From Rhynchopus euleeides (taxonomy: Eukaryota > Euglenozoa > Diplonemea > Diplonemida > Diplonemidae): DNA of 64,000 nt. The stretch covers positions 2,170,001 to 2,234,000 of the forward strand of contig OY723237.1 in NCBI GenBank assembly GCA_963210315.1, given 5' to 3'. The translations under genes and the position numbers were made by a program. Of this stretch, positions 34,117-44,895 are shown piece by piece. Each line of letters starts with the position of its first letter. The stretch's first letter is position 1. The notes beneath the pieces were generated by a model that saw only the letters and a program-made list of their open reading frames with translations, was not told the origin of the DNA and did no database searches.

Positions 34117-35472
34117 ATGTCCGCATTTGAATGGGGCGAGCAGGTCGCCTCCCTGCGTGACGCCTGCAAGCAGGGCACCCTCTCCGAGGCCGAGTACCGG
34201 GCAGGGCTGGAGAAGCTGATGGCCCAGGCAGGCGCCACCGCTTCTGGAGGTGGTGTGGAGCGGAACGCGGTCGACGCCGAGGCAGCGTGCGAGCTGAGGG
34301 ACGCCCAGGCGACCCTCGAACGCAGCGACGCTGCCCGCCGGAAGATTCTCATCCGGATGCGACTCCGAACCGCCTCCGCCTCTGCAGGGAGCAGCCCAAG
34401 CGTCAGCAACCCCACGCTGCAACGCGCCGACAGCGCGGAGCCCGCGCAGCTCGCGACACCCCAGGTTCAGGCGCTCAGCCCGGAGGGCGCGAACCCCCCA
34501 AAGCTCAGCGAGCTCAAACTCGCGAAGGTGCTGGGCACCGGCGCCTTCGGGACTGTCTACCTCGCGCTGCGGAAGGGCGTCGGGTCGTTTGTCGCCATCA
34601 AGCGGATCGTGTTCCCCCCCGGCACGCACCCCTCCGAGGTGCAGAAGGTTGTGAACGAGGTGCGCATCATGAAGCAGCTGTCGGGGCACCCCCACGTCGT
34701 CCGCTACATCGGGGCGGAGAAGCGCGAAGAACCGAAGACGGGGAACCGCGTGCTGCATATCATGATGGAGTACGTCAGCGGAGGGCCACTCTCCGCCGTC
34801 AGCAACACATTCTCCGCCTCGGCCTCCGGGGGGCTGGAGGACGGCTTAGATGGCTTCGGCGGCGGCGGCGGTGGGGAGGGCGAAGCGGGTGAGGGGGGGG
34901 GTGGCGGCGCGGACCCCGAGGGTGGTGGTGGGCTGGATGAGGATACCGTCCGGAGCTATGTCGTGCAAATCGTGCGCGGGCTGCGCTTCCTCCACAGCAG
35001 CGGCATTGCTCACCGCGATGTCAAGGGGGAAAATGTTCTGGTTGGGACGGATGGGTGTGTCAAGCTCGCAGACTTCGGGACTGCGTCGATGATAGAGTCC
35101 TGCGGGAGGGATGTGGTCGGCACCCCGTGGTTCATGGCTCCAGAGGTGGTGCGCTCCCCGGAACAGCAGACGGGGGGCCACGACAGCAAGGCGGACATCT
35201 GGTCGCTCGGGGCAACGGTGATCCAGCTGCTGACCGGATCACCCCCGCTCCTCCGCCAGCTCCCCATGGCCTCTGCCTGCATGTATGCTGTGGCGAAGGG
35301 TGTCGCGCAGCCACTCGATGACATGCCGACTTCAGTCTCAGAGTCATGCAGGTGCTTTGCCAAGCAGTGCCTTGAGCGGGAGCCCGGGCTCCGGCCGACA
35401 GCATCAGAGCTGTTGGAGCACAAGTGGCTCGCAGGTGTTGCGGCGCAGCAGGGCGTGTCTGCGTTCGTCTAG
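34117..35472 (+). CDS. Ser/Thr protein kinase, MAPKKK (STE11)-like
   Basis: A 451-aa protein kinase. Residues 1-130 form a helical N-terminal region with a short hydrophilic linker. The kinase domain (about 134-445) has the Gly loop GTGAFGTVYL, the ATP-binding lysine K162 (VAIKR), HRDVKGEN with catalytic D301, DFGTA with D319, and GTPWFMAPEV as the activation-segment end. The form GTPxxMAPEV and the HRDVKGEN loop place it near STE11/MEKK kinases. A low-complexity Gly/Glu insert of about 50 residues sits before helix E (GGGGGGEGEAGEGGGGG). It probably acts as the top tier of a MAP kinase cascade, but its substrate and partners cannot be inferred. Single exon. ATG 34117 is chosen because the upstream frame lacks coding signature. 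Confidence 0.92.
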   Translation: MSAFEWGEQVASLRDACKQGTLSEAEYRAGLEKLMAQAGATASGGGVERNAVDAEAACELRDAQATLERSDAARRKILIRMRLRTASASAGSSPSVSNPTLQRADSAEPAQLATPQVQALSPEGANPPKLSELKLAKVLGTGAFGTVYLALRKGVGSFVAIKRIVFPPGTHPSEVQKVVNEVRIMKQLSGHPHVVRYIGAEKREEPKTGNRVLHIMMEYVSGGPLSAVSNTFSASASGGLEDGLDGFGGGGGGEGEAGEGGGGGADPEGGGGLDEDTVRSYVVQIVRGLRFLHSSGIAHRDVKGENVLVGTDGCVKLADFGTASMIESCGRDVVGTPWFMAPEVVRSPEQQTGGHDSKADIWSLGATVIQLLTGSPPLLRQLPMASACMYAVAKGVAQPLDDMPTSVSESCRCFAKQCLEREPGLRPTASELLEHKWLAGVAAQQGVSAFV

Positions 35473-35871
35473 GGAGGGGAGGGATGTGGCTTGTGTTGAA
35501 TCGCATTTGCAGTGTAACCCGGCGCCGCACCCCGGTGTGCGGTTGATGGGCTGTGCACCCCCCCCTTCCCCATGCAGCTGCCTGGTGCAGGGGATGATGC
35601 GTGTCGTGTTTCCACACAGCACACCCCATCCCCTGCGAAGAGGGCGAGTGGCTTCGGTACCCCGACCTGGGGCACAATCGCCGCCTCGCGGTCGGCGGTT
35701 GGGGGAACGGGAGGGGGGGGGGGAGGGCAGTGCCTGAGAAGACATGCACAGACAGCACGCCCACGCCCCTTCCCTTTGCGGTGGTTATGATTGTGGGGGA
35801 TGGGGGGGGGGGGGGCGCAGTGGCTGGGGTAATTTTCTGGGGGGTCGCTTACAGCCCCGGGGGGGGGGGGG
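35473..35871. other. Spacer with long G runs
   Basis: No gene. G runs at 35716-35725 and 35859-35877, the latter adjoining repeat R-F. Confidence 0.5.
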
Positions 35872-36062
35872 GGGGGGGCTGGCGTGCAGGGTGCAGGCAG
35901 CGCGCGCAAATGCGGCCTGTTTCCGGGTGCCCGCGCGCTGCCGGCGACCGTGCACCCGAGGTGCACGGTTTGGGCTGAATCTGGGTGACGTACGAGTAGG
36001 GCTCCCACCCTGAAAATGGGCTACCTGCGGTCACTCCAGGTACCTGACATCACCCGAAAGTG
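35872..36062 (-). repeat. Inverted-pair repeat R-F, copy 2
   Basis: Complement of 26912-27100. It is bounded on the left by a G run and on the right by a C run (about 36066-36089). Both copies end in GGCTGGCGTGCAGGGTGCAG against the homopolymer. Confidence 0.8.
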
Positions 36063-36200
36063 CGGCCCCCCCCCCCCCCCCCCCCCCCCGGCCAGCCCCC
36101 TGCTTACAGTACCCCGGCGTTAAGCCAGCCACTGGGGGGGGCGCACAGTGCATCAGAACACCTCCACACCACACCGCAGAACGTGAGTCACACAAACATC
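36063..36200. other. 5' flank of CDF gene
   Basis: Starts with a C run of about 24 bases and ends with CCACACCACACCGCAG, a plausible acceptor 20 bp before the ATG. Confidence 0.4.
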
Positions 36201-37697
36201 ATGGGGGGGTCTAACGCTGAGCACGTGCACGAGCACATGAGTGTGAACGGCGAGACGCACGAGCACAACCATGCCCCTGAGCACGAGGGGCACAGCCACA
36301 GCCACAGCCATGGGCACAGTCATGGTCACGGCCATGGGCACAGCCATGGCGGTCATGGGCACAGCCATGCGCACGAAGGTGAGGGGCATGCTTCCGGCTG
36401 TGACGACGACGTGGAGGAGGTGACGGTGGTGGATCCGGAAACCGGTGCGCGCACCAACTACACCGTGTCCTGCAAGCAGACGGACAAGGTGGATGGCTCC
36501 CGCCACACCACCGTCACATCGCTCAACGTGAACATCAACAGGGAGCAGTCAGTCGACGCTGACGAGCGCCAGAGCCTGCTGTCCGGCGCCTCCGCTCCCA
36601 TCGAGGTCAAGCGGCGCCGCAAGGCGAAGCGGGCGCTGGTGGCGGCCCTCATCTTCTGCATCATCTTCATGGTTCTGGAGGCGGTGGGCGGGTGGTTTGC
36701 AAACAGCATTGCCGTCATGACCGACGCAGCCCACGTTGCCACCGACGTGGCTGCCTTGGGCCTGTCGCTGTACGCCCTGCACGCTGCAGAGAGGCCGCCC
36801 TGCTCGAAGTACACCTACGGGTGGCACCGCATTGAGATTGTCGGAGCCCTTGTGTCGCTGCTGACCATCTGGTTCCTCACAGGCATCATCGTCTACGAGA
36901 GCATCCAGCGCATGCTGCACAAGCACGAGGTGAACGGGCCCCTGATGATGATCCTGGGCGGTGCAGGGCTGGTGGTGAACATCGTGGTGGCGTGCATCCT
37001 TCACTACGGCAACTCCAGTGTGATGCACTTCCACAGCCACGGCGAGGGCAGCGCCTGCGGCGGGCACGGCCACGGCCACGGCAACCCCCACGGGGGGCAC
37101 GGACACAGCCACGGTCACAGCCATGACCACAGCCATGCGCACAATGAGGAGGATGACGATACACACTCCCTCAGCACCATCACCACTGTGCGCAAGGGGG
37201 AGAATGTCAACGTCAAGAGTGCCATGATCCACGCCATCGGGGACTGCATCCAGAGCATCGGCGTTATGATCGCAGCGGCCGTGATCTGGGCGGGCAACGA
37301 GCTGAAGTACCACACCACGACCATCAAGGAGTCGGACTTCAACTACGCCGACCCCATCACGTCCTTTGTGTTTGCGGCGGTGACGCTGTGGACCACGGCA
37401 GGCATGTTCCGCCAGGTGTTCAACGTGCTGCTCGAGTCCTCCGGTGGTCTCCCCTACGATACCATTGCCTCCGAGTTCCGCACGACCTTCGGCACAGACA
37501 AGGTGCACGACCTGCACCTGTGGTCGCTCACCATCAACAAGCCTGCCCTCTCCGTGCACATTGTGTCGGATGACCACGTCGACTCTCTCTATCGCGCCAA
37601 GAGCATCTGCAGCAAGTACGAGATTCACCACACCACCATCCAGATCGACCCGACGTCGGACGGGAAGGAGAAGTGCATCTCGGGTATCTGCCACTGA
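36201..37697 (+). CDS. Cation diffusion facilitator (zinc-type transporter)
   Basis: A 498-aa membrane protein that likely exports Zn2+ (or a similar divalent ion) from the cytosol in exchange for protons. The N-terminus (residues about 8-62) is His/Gly/Ser-rich, a metal-binding tail. Six membrane segments follow: TM1 and TM2 span about 150-200, with the metal-site pair H178/D182 in DAAHVATD; TM3 and TM4 lie at about 210-275; a second His-rich loop (HGHGHGNPHGGHGHSHGHSH) precedes TM5, with H344/D348 in HAIGDC; TM6 follows. The C-terminal cytosolic domain (DKVHDLHLWSLT) has the usual metal-binding fold. The two HxxxD pairs favour zinc. Single exon; ATG 36201 lies 20 bp after a CAG acceptor-like site. 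The target membrane is unknown. Confidence 0.94.
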   Translation: MGGSNAEHVHEHMSVNGETHEHNHAPEHEGHSHSHSHGHSHGHGHGHSHGGHGHSHAHEGEGHASGCDDDVEEVTVVDPETGARTNYTVSCKQTDKVDGSRHTTVTSLNVNINREQSVDADERQSLLSGASAPIEVKRRRKAKRALVAALIFCIIFMVLEAVGGWFANSIAVMTDAAHVATDVAALGLSLYALHAAERPPCSKYTYGWHRIEIVGALVSLLTIWFLTGIIVYESIQRMLHKHEVNGPLMMILGGAGLVVNIVVACILHYGNSSVMHFHSHGEGSACGGHGHGHGNPHGGHGHSHGHSHDHSHAHNEEDDDTHSLSTITTVRKGENVNVKSAMIHAIGDCIQSIGVMIAAAVIWAGNELKYHTTTIKESDFNYADPITSFVFAAVTLWTTAGMFRQVFNVLLESSGGLPYDTIASEFRTTFGTDKVHDLHLWSLTINKPALSVHIVSDDHVDSLYRAKSICSKYEIHHTTIQIDPTSDGKEKCISGICH

Positions 37698-37735
37698 ACG
37701 CTGCACACATGGATCAAAATATAGAAAGAGAGAGA

Positions 37736-37848
37736 GGGGGCCTTCGCTGGGTCGTTATTCTTCGTCAATCTTCGTCAGTTTTCACCTAACTACAACAGGA
37801 AATGCACCAAAAATGCACTGACGATCACCCCCGTAGCGAAGACCCCCC
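37736..37848 (+). mobile_element. Mini TIR element (GGGGGTCTTCGCT family), copy 2
   Basis: Lies 38 bp after the CDF stop codon. The left end is variant (GGGGGCCTTCGCT); the right end is AGCGAAGACCCCCC. AGAG-rich DNA on both sides makes the 3-bp duplication ambiguous (AGA fits). Confidence 0.82.
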
Positions 37849-38631
37849 AGAGAGTGAGCGAGCGAGAGGCAATATAACGATATCACCGACCCCTTCACCC
37901 TTCCCCGATTACGTTTCCTTCTTCCCCCCCCCCCCCCCTTTGGCCCACGGCCCTGCCTTGGGGCAGAATCTTCTGCCGGGATTTTGTTTGTCTCGCTGAG
38001 GCTGAGGGTGTGCTGTGTGCCCTGCGCAGGCGGAAAAGCAGGCGGGGGAGGGTGGGGGCTTTGTGGGCCACAAACGAGAGTGGGGGGGAGAGCGGGTGGA
38101 AAAAGGGTTTGGTTATGCCACACTGCCTCCACACCCACACGCACCCCCCCGCCTCCCGCCTCGGCATGGGTATTCCTTCTGTGCCGGATGTCCGCTTGCC
38201 TGGTGGCTGCTCCCCCCAGACACCCCTACTCCCGCCACCACCACCACCACCACCCTCACTTACTCACCCCCATAAGTTTCTCTTTTCTCGTATCCCTGCT
38301 AAGCTCACCAACCCCCAGCTTCCCCTCCCCCTCCCCTCCCCTTCCAGCTCTCGCCCCCCCCACCGTGCTCCGGCCGGTTTTCCGGGATCACTCCCTCGCC
38401 TGTGCTCCGCGCCCCTCACTTTCTGACACAGGAGGAGTGATGTGTACGATGCCAAAGCTCGAGAGATACGCGAGTTCAGCCTTAAGACTCTGTGAGGGCA
38501 ACGCCTTCAGGCAACTTCCGGGAAACTTTGCGGGCGCCACTCCCTGTTCGTTTCGTATGACAGGCTTGGGCCGCCGCCAATCTTAAGAATTTTCTTCGGA
38601 AATGGATGCACCCTCTGGGGTGTTCAAAGAG
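37849..38631. other. Spacer without recognisable gene
   Basis: C-rich, with CCACCA runs near 38230 and no recognisable domain in the open frames. Confidence 0.5.
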
Positions 38632-38744
38632 AGGCCTTTGCTCTGTGCCACTGTTATGTCAAACTGTGTCACTTTGCGGCCAGTTTAGTGAGGGGGTGTA
38701 TTGCCTATCCTCACTGTTCTCTCTGCATTTCTGAGCGAAGGCCC
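38632..38744 (+). mobile_element. Mini TIR element (GGGGGCCTTCG family), diverged copy
   Basis: Ends AGGCCTTTGCTC and GAGCGAAGGCCC. The interior shares GTGCCACTGT and TGTCAAACTGTGTCACTTTG with the copy at 47282-47386. No clear target duplication. Confidence 0.6.
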
Positions 38745-39315
38745 ACACAGGATGTGTTTACATCGGGTTGTTCGCAGCAAAATAAAACCTGTGTGGGTGT
38801 GCGGTGAAAACCTGAACAGATGAGGAATATCATAAGTTGGCTTCTTCTGATCGCGAGAACACCCTTCCCACGCGCCTTGCCGCGTGGTGATGTGTTCTGC
38901 GAAAGGTTTGCATCGGATGATTATTCCTGTGTTGGCACAACAACACTCCCTGTGCGTATTCAAACACGAAGGGAAGGAATGACTTTTACCACACAGCCGG
39001 AAGGAGGTATGTGTCAATCAGACGAACAACACCACCCCTGTGCCTTGCTGCGGCGGTGCTGTTTCCGCACACCGGGGAAGCACAGTTCCCCCCGGGAAGT
39101 TATCCACCCGTCAGAGCTCTTGCTTGCATCATCCCCCCCCCTCTCAAATATGCACCTTCCCCATCATCTGGTCAAAATCAAAAACACGCACACAGCCTTT
39201 CAATTTACACCTTTGCCCCCCCCCCCTCCTACCCCTCCCTCCGACCCCCTCCCACACCCGCCCATATTCCTAACCACTTCCTCCTTCCCTCTTTTTTTTG
39301 CGCTCCCTTCCTCCC
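38745..39315. other. Spacer without recognisable gene
   Basis: Open frames without domains; C-rich from 39130. Confidence 0.45.
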
Positions 39316-40460
39316 TTCATGACCCCTGTCAGGAGCACCAGGTCCTGGGCACGACCTTAAACTACCTAAGACCTAGGGAAGTCGTAAAACTCAACCCCAC
39401 ACCCCGAGGGCTCCCCCAGGCTGGTCCGCCTGGGCAACGGGGTCCCAGTGCATAGCACGGAGCACTGGGACAAAAGAGGGTCCGCCTTTTCCCGTCAACT
39501 CTGACATGGGGAGGGACAGCTGGAGCCACTGGCGGGGTGCTGTGTTGACTTCAGGGGGCTCCCAACGTGCTTCGGCACACCGGGTTCTTGGCCTGCGGCG
39601 GCATGGTAGTCGGTCAGAGAGGCCAGCGCTTGGTCGGGGACTACTCAGAGAGGGCGTGTGCGGACTTCAGGGGGCTCCCAACGTGCATCTGCACACCGGG
39701 TTCTTGGCCTGCGGACGTAGATTGCCTAAAGGTTTAGAAACCGGCCGAGCCCGTGGGGGTGACGAACGTACTGCCGGCCCGGGATTGTCAAGGTTCTTTC
39801 CCCAGATGGCTCACCAGTACCACCAAACCACACGGAGAGCAAAACCGCCGGGGAGGGGGTGGGGGAAGGTGGGAAGGGCGGCATGCCGAACTACAGCAAG
39901 GATGGCCAACAATGCGATCACTGCAAACAAGGCATGGGACACAAGAGGGAAAAAAAAAGTCCTGGGTAAGACGTTAAACTGCCTGGGGGGGCCGTCCCCG
40001 GACCATGACGGGTGCCTGCACCAGGAGTCTAGCACGGCCGTGGTCCGGAGCATGACCTAAAACGGCTTGGGTACCGAGGCTCCCCAGACCAGGAAGGGTG
40101 GAGACACCTGGAGTCTAAATAGTCACACCACGTCAGGCCAGACCTTCGCATTGCACTCCGCGAAGACTGCCACACAGCCGCGGGGCAGGTGTGCAGCCTG
40201 TGGATGACCTCGTACAGAGAAGACTGTAAGGGACGACAGCCCCGCCGAGGCGATACAGCGCCAGACGCGGCCCGAGTTTCTGGAGACCGACTGGGGAACT
40301 GGAACGTCTTCAGGATAAGCGCCTCACAGAGGACTGATCCTCACCTGTGTGAACTGAGAACCCCCAGCCCCAAGATGCTGGTGTGGAGCGGGTGCCTCGA
40401 CCTCTTTTCGGGTTCTTTATTTCTTTATTTCCTTTTGGATGCGTCCACCAAAGAAAACGT
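39316..40460 (+). repeat. Dispersed repeat R-G, long copy
   Basis: Shares a layout with 49255-49560. In both a phrase like GACGTTAAACTGCC precedes GGACCATGACGGGTGCCTGC and CACCAGGAGTCTAG-type text. Within it a segment of about 65 bp is duplicated (39546-39607 and 39663-39720; core CTTCAGGGGGCTCCCAACGT). No long ORF carries a reverse transcriptase or transposase motif. It could be the untranslated part of a retroelement, but this is only an inference. Confidence 0.45.
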
Positions 40461-41740
40461 GGCCACCCACTCGCAGAGGCTCCCGAAAGCTCCAGCATCA
40501 GCTAGCGGTTCATAGTGTAGATCGGTGTCTCCAGAAGGGGATGTCCGGTCGCAGAAGAAAAACGACGAAGACAACCACACAGGCCGCAAAAAAAAAAATG
40601 ACCCCTTCCCTTCTCGTCCCTCTTGGCTCTTCTATCCGGCTGATCTGTAGCCTTCAGCAGATTGAAGTCGCGGCGTATCGCTGGCTCGGAGCTTTGGGCC
40701 ATGTGTGGAAGGGTAGGCGATACTTATGATTCGTGGCATTCCTGCGGATAAGATTCGGGTCACACGGATAGCCTATAGGGGGACGGCGGGCGGGCGGCGG
40801 GTGGCAGGTGTGGTTTTTCCCTTGCCCCCCCCACCCCCCACCCCCTCGCCATAAGCCTGCTTCGTCGCGACTGAACGGAGGAGGCGGCTGGGGTGGGGGG
40901 GGTTTTTTTCCCCCCCCGCTCCTTTCCAACACTTTGCAACACTCGGCTTCATTCAAAGCCCAAAAAAATACCAAAAAAAATCGATCAGGTTCGTCCCGTG
41001 GGGGCCTTCGCGAAGGAGTGCCTACGGTCGCCCGAAGATTGACGAATAGCGTATGCCGCCCTGAAAGACTGCCATGGGAGTGCAACGCCTTCTCGCCATG
41101 TTGTGCACGTCACCCCCTCTGGCCATCGTCCCACTCGCCAGGCGGGTGGTCGTCCGCACCAAAGAAACGAGAAGGGGTTCAATCTGTGGCAATCTGCGTC
41201 AGTCCGGCACCCTGATTTGTTGGCGGCCCTGCCTAAACCGCACATCGTAGAGCAAGTATTCAGATGCGGGGGGGCACAGGCCCTTTGTATATCCCCGTGT
41301 GGTTCCGGCAGATGGTATGGCGTTCTAAGTCAGGGGGGGGGGGGTGGTCGTTTGGGCAATGCGGCTGTCGCCTGTGGCACCTGTTGCTTGTGATGGTACA
41401 GCACAGCGGTGCGCTAGGTCAGCAACAGCGCCTTGCCTGCCCTATCATCCCCTCCCCCTCCTACCCCCCGTGCCCTCTCACCCGGTCCCATCTCTCGTCC
41501 GCCCTGTTGAGTGTCTTTTTCGCACGTTGCTGGTGTTTGTTTGCGCCAAGAATTGTGGTCGTCTCCATTCTTTTTATGTGCCGAGACAACTGATGGAAAA
41601 AAATCAAAAAAATATCACAAGGAAGCCTTGCGCGGGGGCTCCTTTGTTAGTGCGGGGGAAGGGTGTGTATTGGAGTTGGGGAGATGGGCTTTGCGCTGGT
41701 TCCAGGAATACTCCTTCCATCGATAACGAGAAAGAACTAA
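40461..41740. other. Spacer without recognisable gene
   Basis: C/G runs near 40835 and 41332. At 40992-41030 a GGGGGCCTTCGCGAAGGAGT phrase resembles one end of the 38.6/47.3-kb mini-element family without a partner end. Confidence 0.45.
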
Positions 41741-41848
41741 GGGGGTCTTCGCTACGGGGCGGTCGTCAGTGCATTTTGGTGAATTTCCTGTTGAATTAGC
41801 TGAACACTGACGGAGATTGACGAAGGATAACGGCCAGCGAAGACCCCC
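41741..41848 (-). mobile_element. Mini TIR element (GGGGGTCTTCGCT family), copy 3
   Basis: Reverse orientation relative to the other copies. Both flanks read TAA (41738-41740 and 41849-41851), a 3-bp target duplication. The next copy follows immediately after. Confidence 0.9.
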
Positions 41849-41851
41849 TAA

Positions 41852-41960
41852 GGGGGTCTTCGCTGGTCGTTATGCTTCGTTATTCTTCGTCAGTTTTCAC
41901 CTAGTTTCCATAGGAAATGCACCAAAATGCACTGACGATCACCCCGTAGCGAAGACCCCC
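41852..41960 (+). mobile_element. Mini TIR element (GGGGGTCTTCGCT family), copy 4
   Basis: Forward orientation, separated from copy 3 only by TAA, so the two form a head-to-head pair of elements. The right flank is AAA, so its own duplication is imperfect or overwritten. Confidence 0.88.
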
Positions 41961-43773
41961 AAAACGTATTTTTAATTTTGCTAGTTACGGGCGACGAAGG
42001 TTGAAACTGTGTGTGTCCCTAGGTTGGTGTCCCGTGTGCCAGCTCTTGGCGTGTCGAAACCACACCTCACATACAGGGTGTGTCTCCGTGCCACCACTCT
42101 CTGTCAGGCCGAGCTGTCGCAGTGCTTTCGGCATCAGTATAAGCTGGCGCGGTTCCCAACCACAGCCAAACGCACATGATGGCGGTGGGTCTTCACTCTG
42201 CGTCAAAAGTGCCAGCGGTGGCGCCAAGTGTGTTCGGGCGGCTCGCTGGTCGGCCCTTCTGAGTGAATTGCCACCCCCGAGGAAAATCTTTACCCCCACC
42301 CCCCACCCCCTCCTCCCACCCCACCCTGCTAAATTATATCCTGGGGATTTGCGGCGTGTCTTGAAGAAACTCGCAGCAGCACCTTCCCCCTCCCTTCACT
42401 TTTTTACATTGGGATTCAGGATGGCGCTTTCGAGGTCGTATGTTGTACGCTTGATATTTTTTAAAGCCGTTACGGAGCGGCGGGGCGGAGGAAATCGTAC
42501 GTCTGAAGCTTGAGGATTAACACCTTCATGCCCCAATTCACGCTTGAGACACAGATGTGCCTCGATCGACGAAAAATTGTTCGGGGAGTTGTGTTGACAG
42601 CTTTGCTGGACAGGTGTTCCTACCTCAGAGCGTATCGACGTATGATTACACCCCAACCCCCTTTGCCACCCCCTTTGAGGACCAGGTCTAAGACACACTC
42701 TCTCCCTCCGAGCCACACGGGGTGCATTACACTGCCAAAAATTGTCCGCATGTGCCACATACGGCACATGCTTTGTGCACCCGGGGAAACAATTCGTCTT
42801 CAGAAACAAAGGATGGCCTGTGCCAATCCGCCACCTGTTTTTTTTTGTCACGGCGGTTCACTTATATGCCACAGCAGGGGATATCCTGCTGTGTGTGTCA
42901 AATAATGTAGCACCCGCCCTGCCTTGGCATCGTAGGTTAACGGCTTCTCTGTACACATCACCTCGCGTTTTTCATACCCAAACCACCCCCCACACCCCTC
43001 TTCTTCCCTTTCCCCCCCCCCCCCCCCTCTCCTGCCAACTTACTTAACATCCGCCTACCCTGCCCTTCCCCCTGTCTGCCCCTCCCTGTCACCCCCTCCC
43101 CCCATTCCTTCCCAATTGTTCCTGCCAGCTCGTCTGGCACGGGCCAGGCATGGCTTATATGTGGTTTCGATTCGATCATTCCCGCCAGCCCCCACCATCG
43201 CCCCCCCCCCCCCCCCCCCACTGAGTTTCTGCTTTTCCCGCTGCTTTAGTTCAGCACAACGCACGCACACAGGTGAATGTTTTGGAGGTGTGGAGCGCGC
43301 CGAGCTCATTCTGCTCGAGTCGTGATCTCCATTGTCTCTAAGGCATGTTGCGCCTCCATTTTTTTTCGATTCGGTCACCCCGTGATTCGCGGCAAAGGGA
43401 GTTACGCTAACACTTCCCCCCATCCTTCCTCCGAACCGCACCCCTTCCTCCCCACCCGCGGCGCTTGGGCTTTTCAAAGTATGTAGAACCATTACCTCTG
43501 CGCACTCCCCTGCACACCGTTGGCGGATGTACTTTTAAAAAGGTGCTGAAAACAAGAGGCAACATCTCGCTGTTTTCGTGGCATTTCTTTTTGGGGAGGG
43601 GGCAGGCAGGCCGACATGATATCATATGTGGGCCAAAGGCCCCCACCCCCCACCACCCCCCCCCCCACTCCCTCCCCCTGCGATCCGAGCCGGTGGAAGC
43701 CGCTCCAGATCGGGGGCAGGGTGTGGGCAAATGGGGGGGGGGGGGGTGACCAGCATTGCGGGATTCTTGCGGG
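41961..43773. other. Spacer with partial R-A copy
   Basis: A truncated R-A copy lies at about 42466-42545 (ends with AACACCTTCATGCC). C runs lie near 43012-43026 and 43201-43219. No gene recognised. Confidence 0.5.
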
Positions 43774-43966
43774 AAGCGTAGCGAAGCCGCGAAGCAACGA
43801 AGGAAATTGTACAACTGAAGCTTCAGGATTCACACCTTCATGCCACTTCACAGGGGCTTCCACAGCCTTGAGACAGCAAGTGTGCGCTCAACAAAAAGTA
43901 GTGCGGAACTGTTCTCCCACAGTTGCTGGGCAGGGGTGTCTACAATAAAGCGAAAGGATTACGATT
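43774..43966 (+). repeat. Dispersed repeat R-A, copy 3
   Basis: Matches 3976-4188 and 30761-30952, including CTTCATGCCACTTCACAGGG, TGTGCGCTCAACAA and TTGCTGGGCAGGGGTGTCT. The first GAGCGACGAA segment is missing or diverged. Confidence 0.75.
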
Positions 43967-44109
43967 TTGGCAGCAGGCTCGCCTCGGATTTCTCTCCCCC
44001 TCGCGGTCTCCACCCCCTGTGTGTGGGGTGAAACAAGGGGCCTGGTGTGTGTGGTGACCATCTTCAGGCGGTGTTGCCCCTGCACGAGAACAACCAGATT
44101 ACCTCCTGT

Positions 44110-44207
44110 GGGGGTCTTCGCTGGTCGACAAACTTCGTCAGTTTTCAGGCAATTCAACAGGAAATGCACCAAAATGCACTGACGATCCCCCCGTAGCGAA
44201 GACCCCC
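44110..44207 (+). mobile_element. Mini TIR element (GGGGGTCTTCGCT family), copy 5
   Basis: 98 bp with an internal deletion of about 10 bp. Flanked by TGT on both sides (44107-44109 and 44208-44210). Confidence 0.88.
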
Positions 44208-44895
44208 TGTGTGTGTTGACCACTTTTTGGGTCGGTAGACGCAGCACAGCTCCTGGCCCCACCACCCCCCCTGTGAGGGTCTGGGTCTGGGTGTGGGTCT
44301 GTGTGGTTGCGTCTCCAGCTCTTTTGTTTTTGTTTTTTTTTGCAAGCAGCCCCCCCTCCCAGGGAGAGAAGCATCAAAGATATCACACACGCGCACAACA
44401 TAAGCACCTCCTGCCCCCCCCACCCCACCCCACCACCCTTTCGCCATACCTCTTCATCACCCCGAGCCCCTCCCTCCCCCGCTATAGCACATCTATTGAC
44501 TGCAGCCTTCGCCCCCCCCCCTCCCCTGACATGTCTCGCCTTGTGCAACGGACAACACCTAACGCCGTGGGACGGAGGCTCGAGGGGGGCAGCGGGATTC
44601 CCCAGTGTCCCCCCACACCCCACACCACCCCTTCCCCCGCCCCCTCCCTCCCAGGGGGTGCATTTGCTTGCGGGTTTGGCGGTGCGCACGAAGGCAAAAT
44701 AAGGGGAGAGGGGGGGATGACCTGTGAGCAGGGCCAAAACCCCTCATCGATTTGCCACCAGGCGGTGCCTCTGGGGCGCGCTGCTCCCCATGAAGGGTCC
44801 CCAGCCAGTTGTTCTCGCCGGATTTGGCGCACAAACAACAGCCTTATCTTTTTCTCGGCATGTGTCACACATATCCATCCGCACCCCATCCCCCC
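44208..44895. other. Spacer and 5' flank of membrane-protein gene
   Basis: No gene. An R-C fragment (TTTGGCGCACAAACAACAGC) lies at 44822-44860. The last 30 bp before the ATG are pyrimidine-rich (CACCCCATCCCCCC). Confidence 0.45.

Noticed and set aside
36549..37706. 385-codon minus-strand frame opposite the CDF gene
   Set aside because: Antisense shadow; Val/His-rich composition mirrors the transporter's codons.
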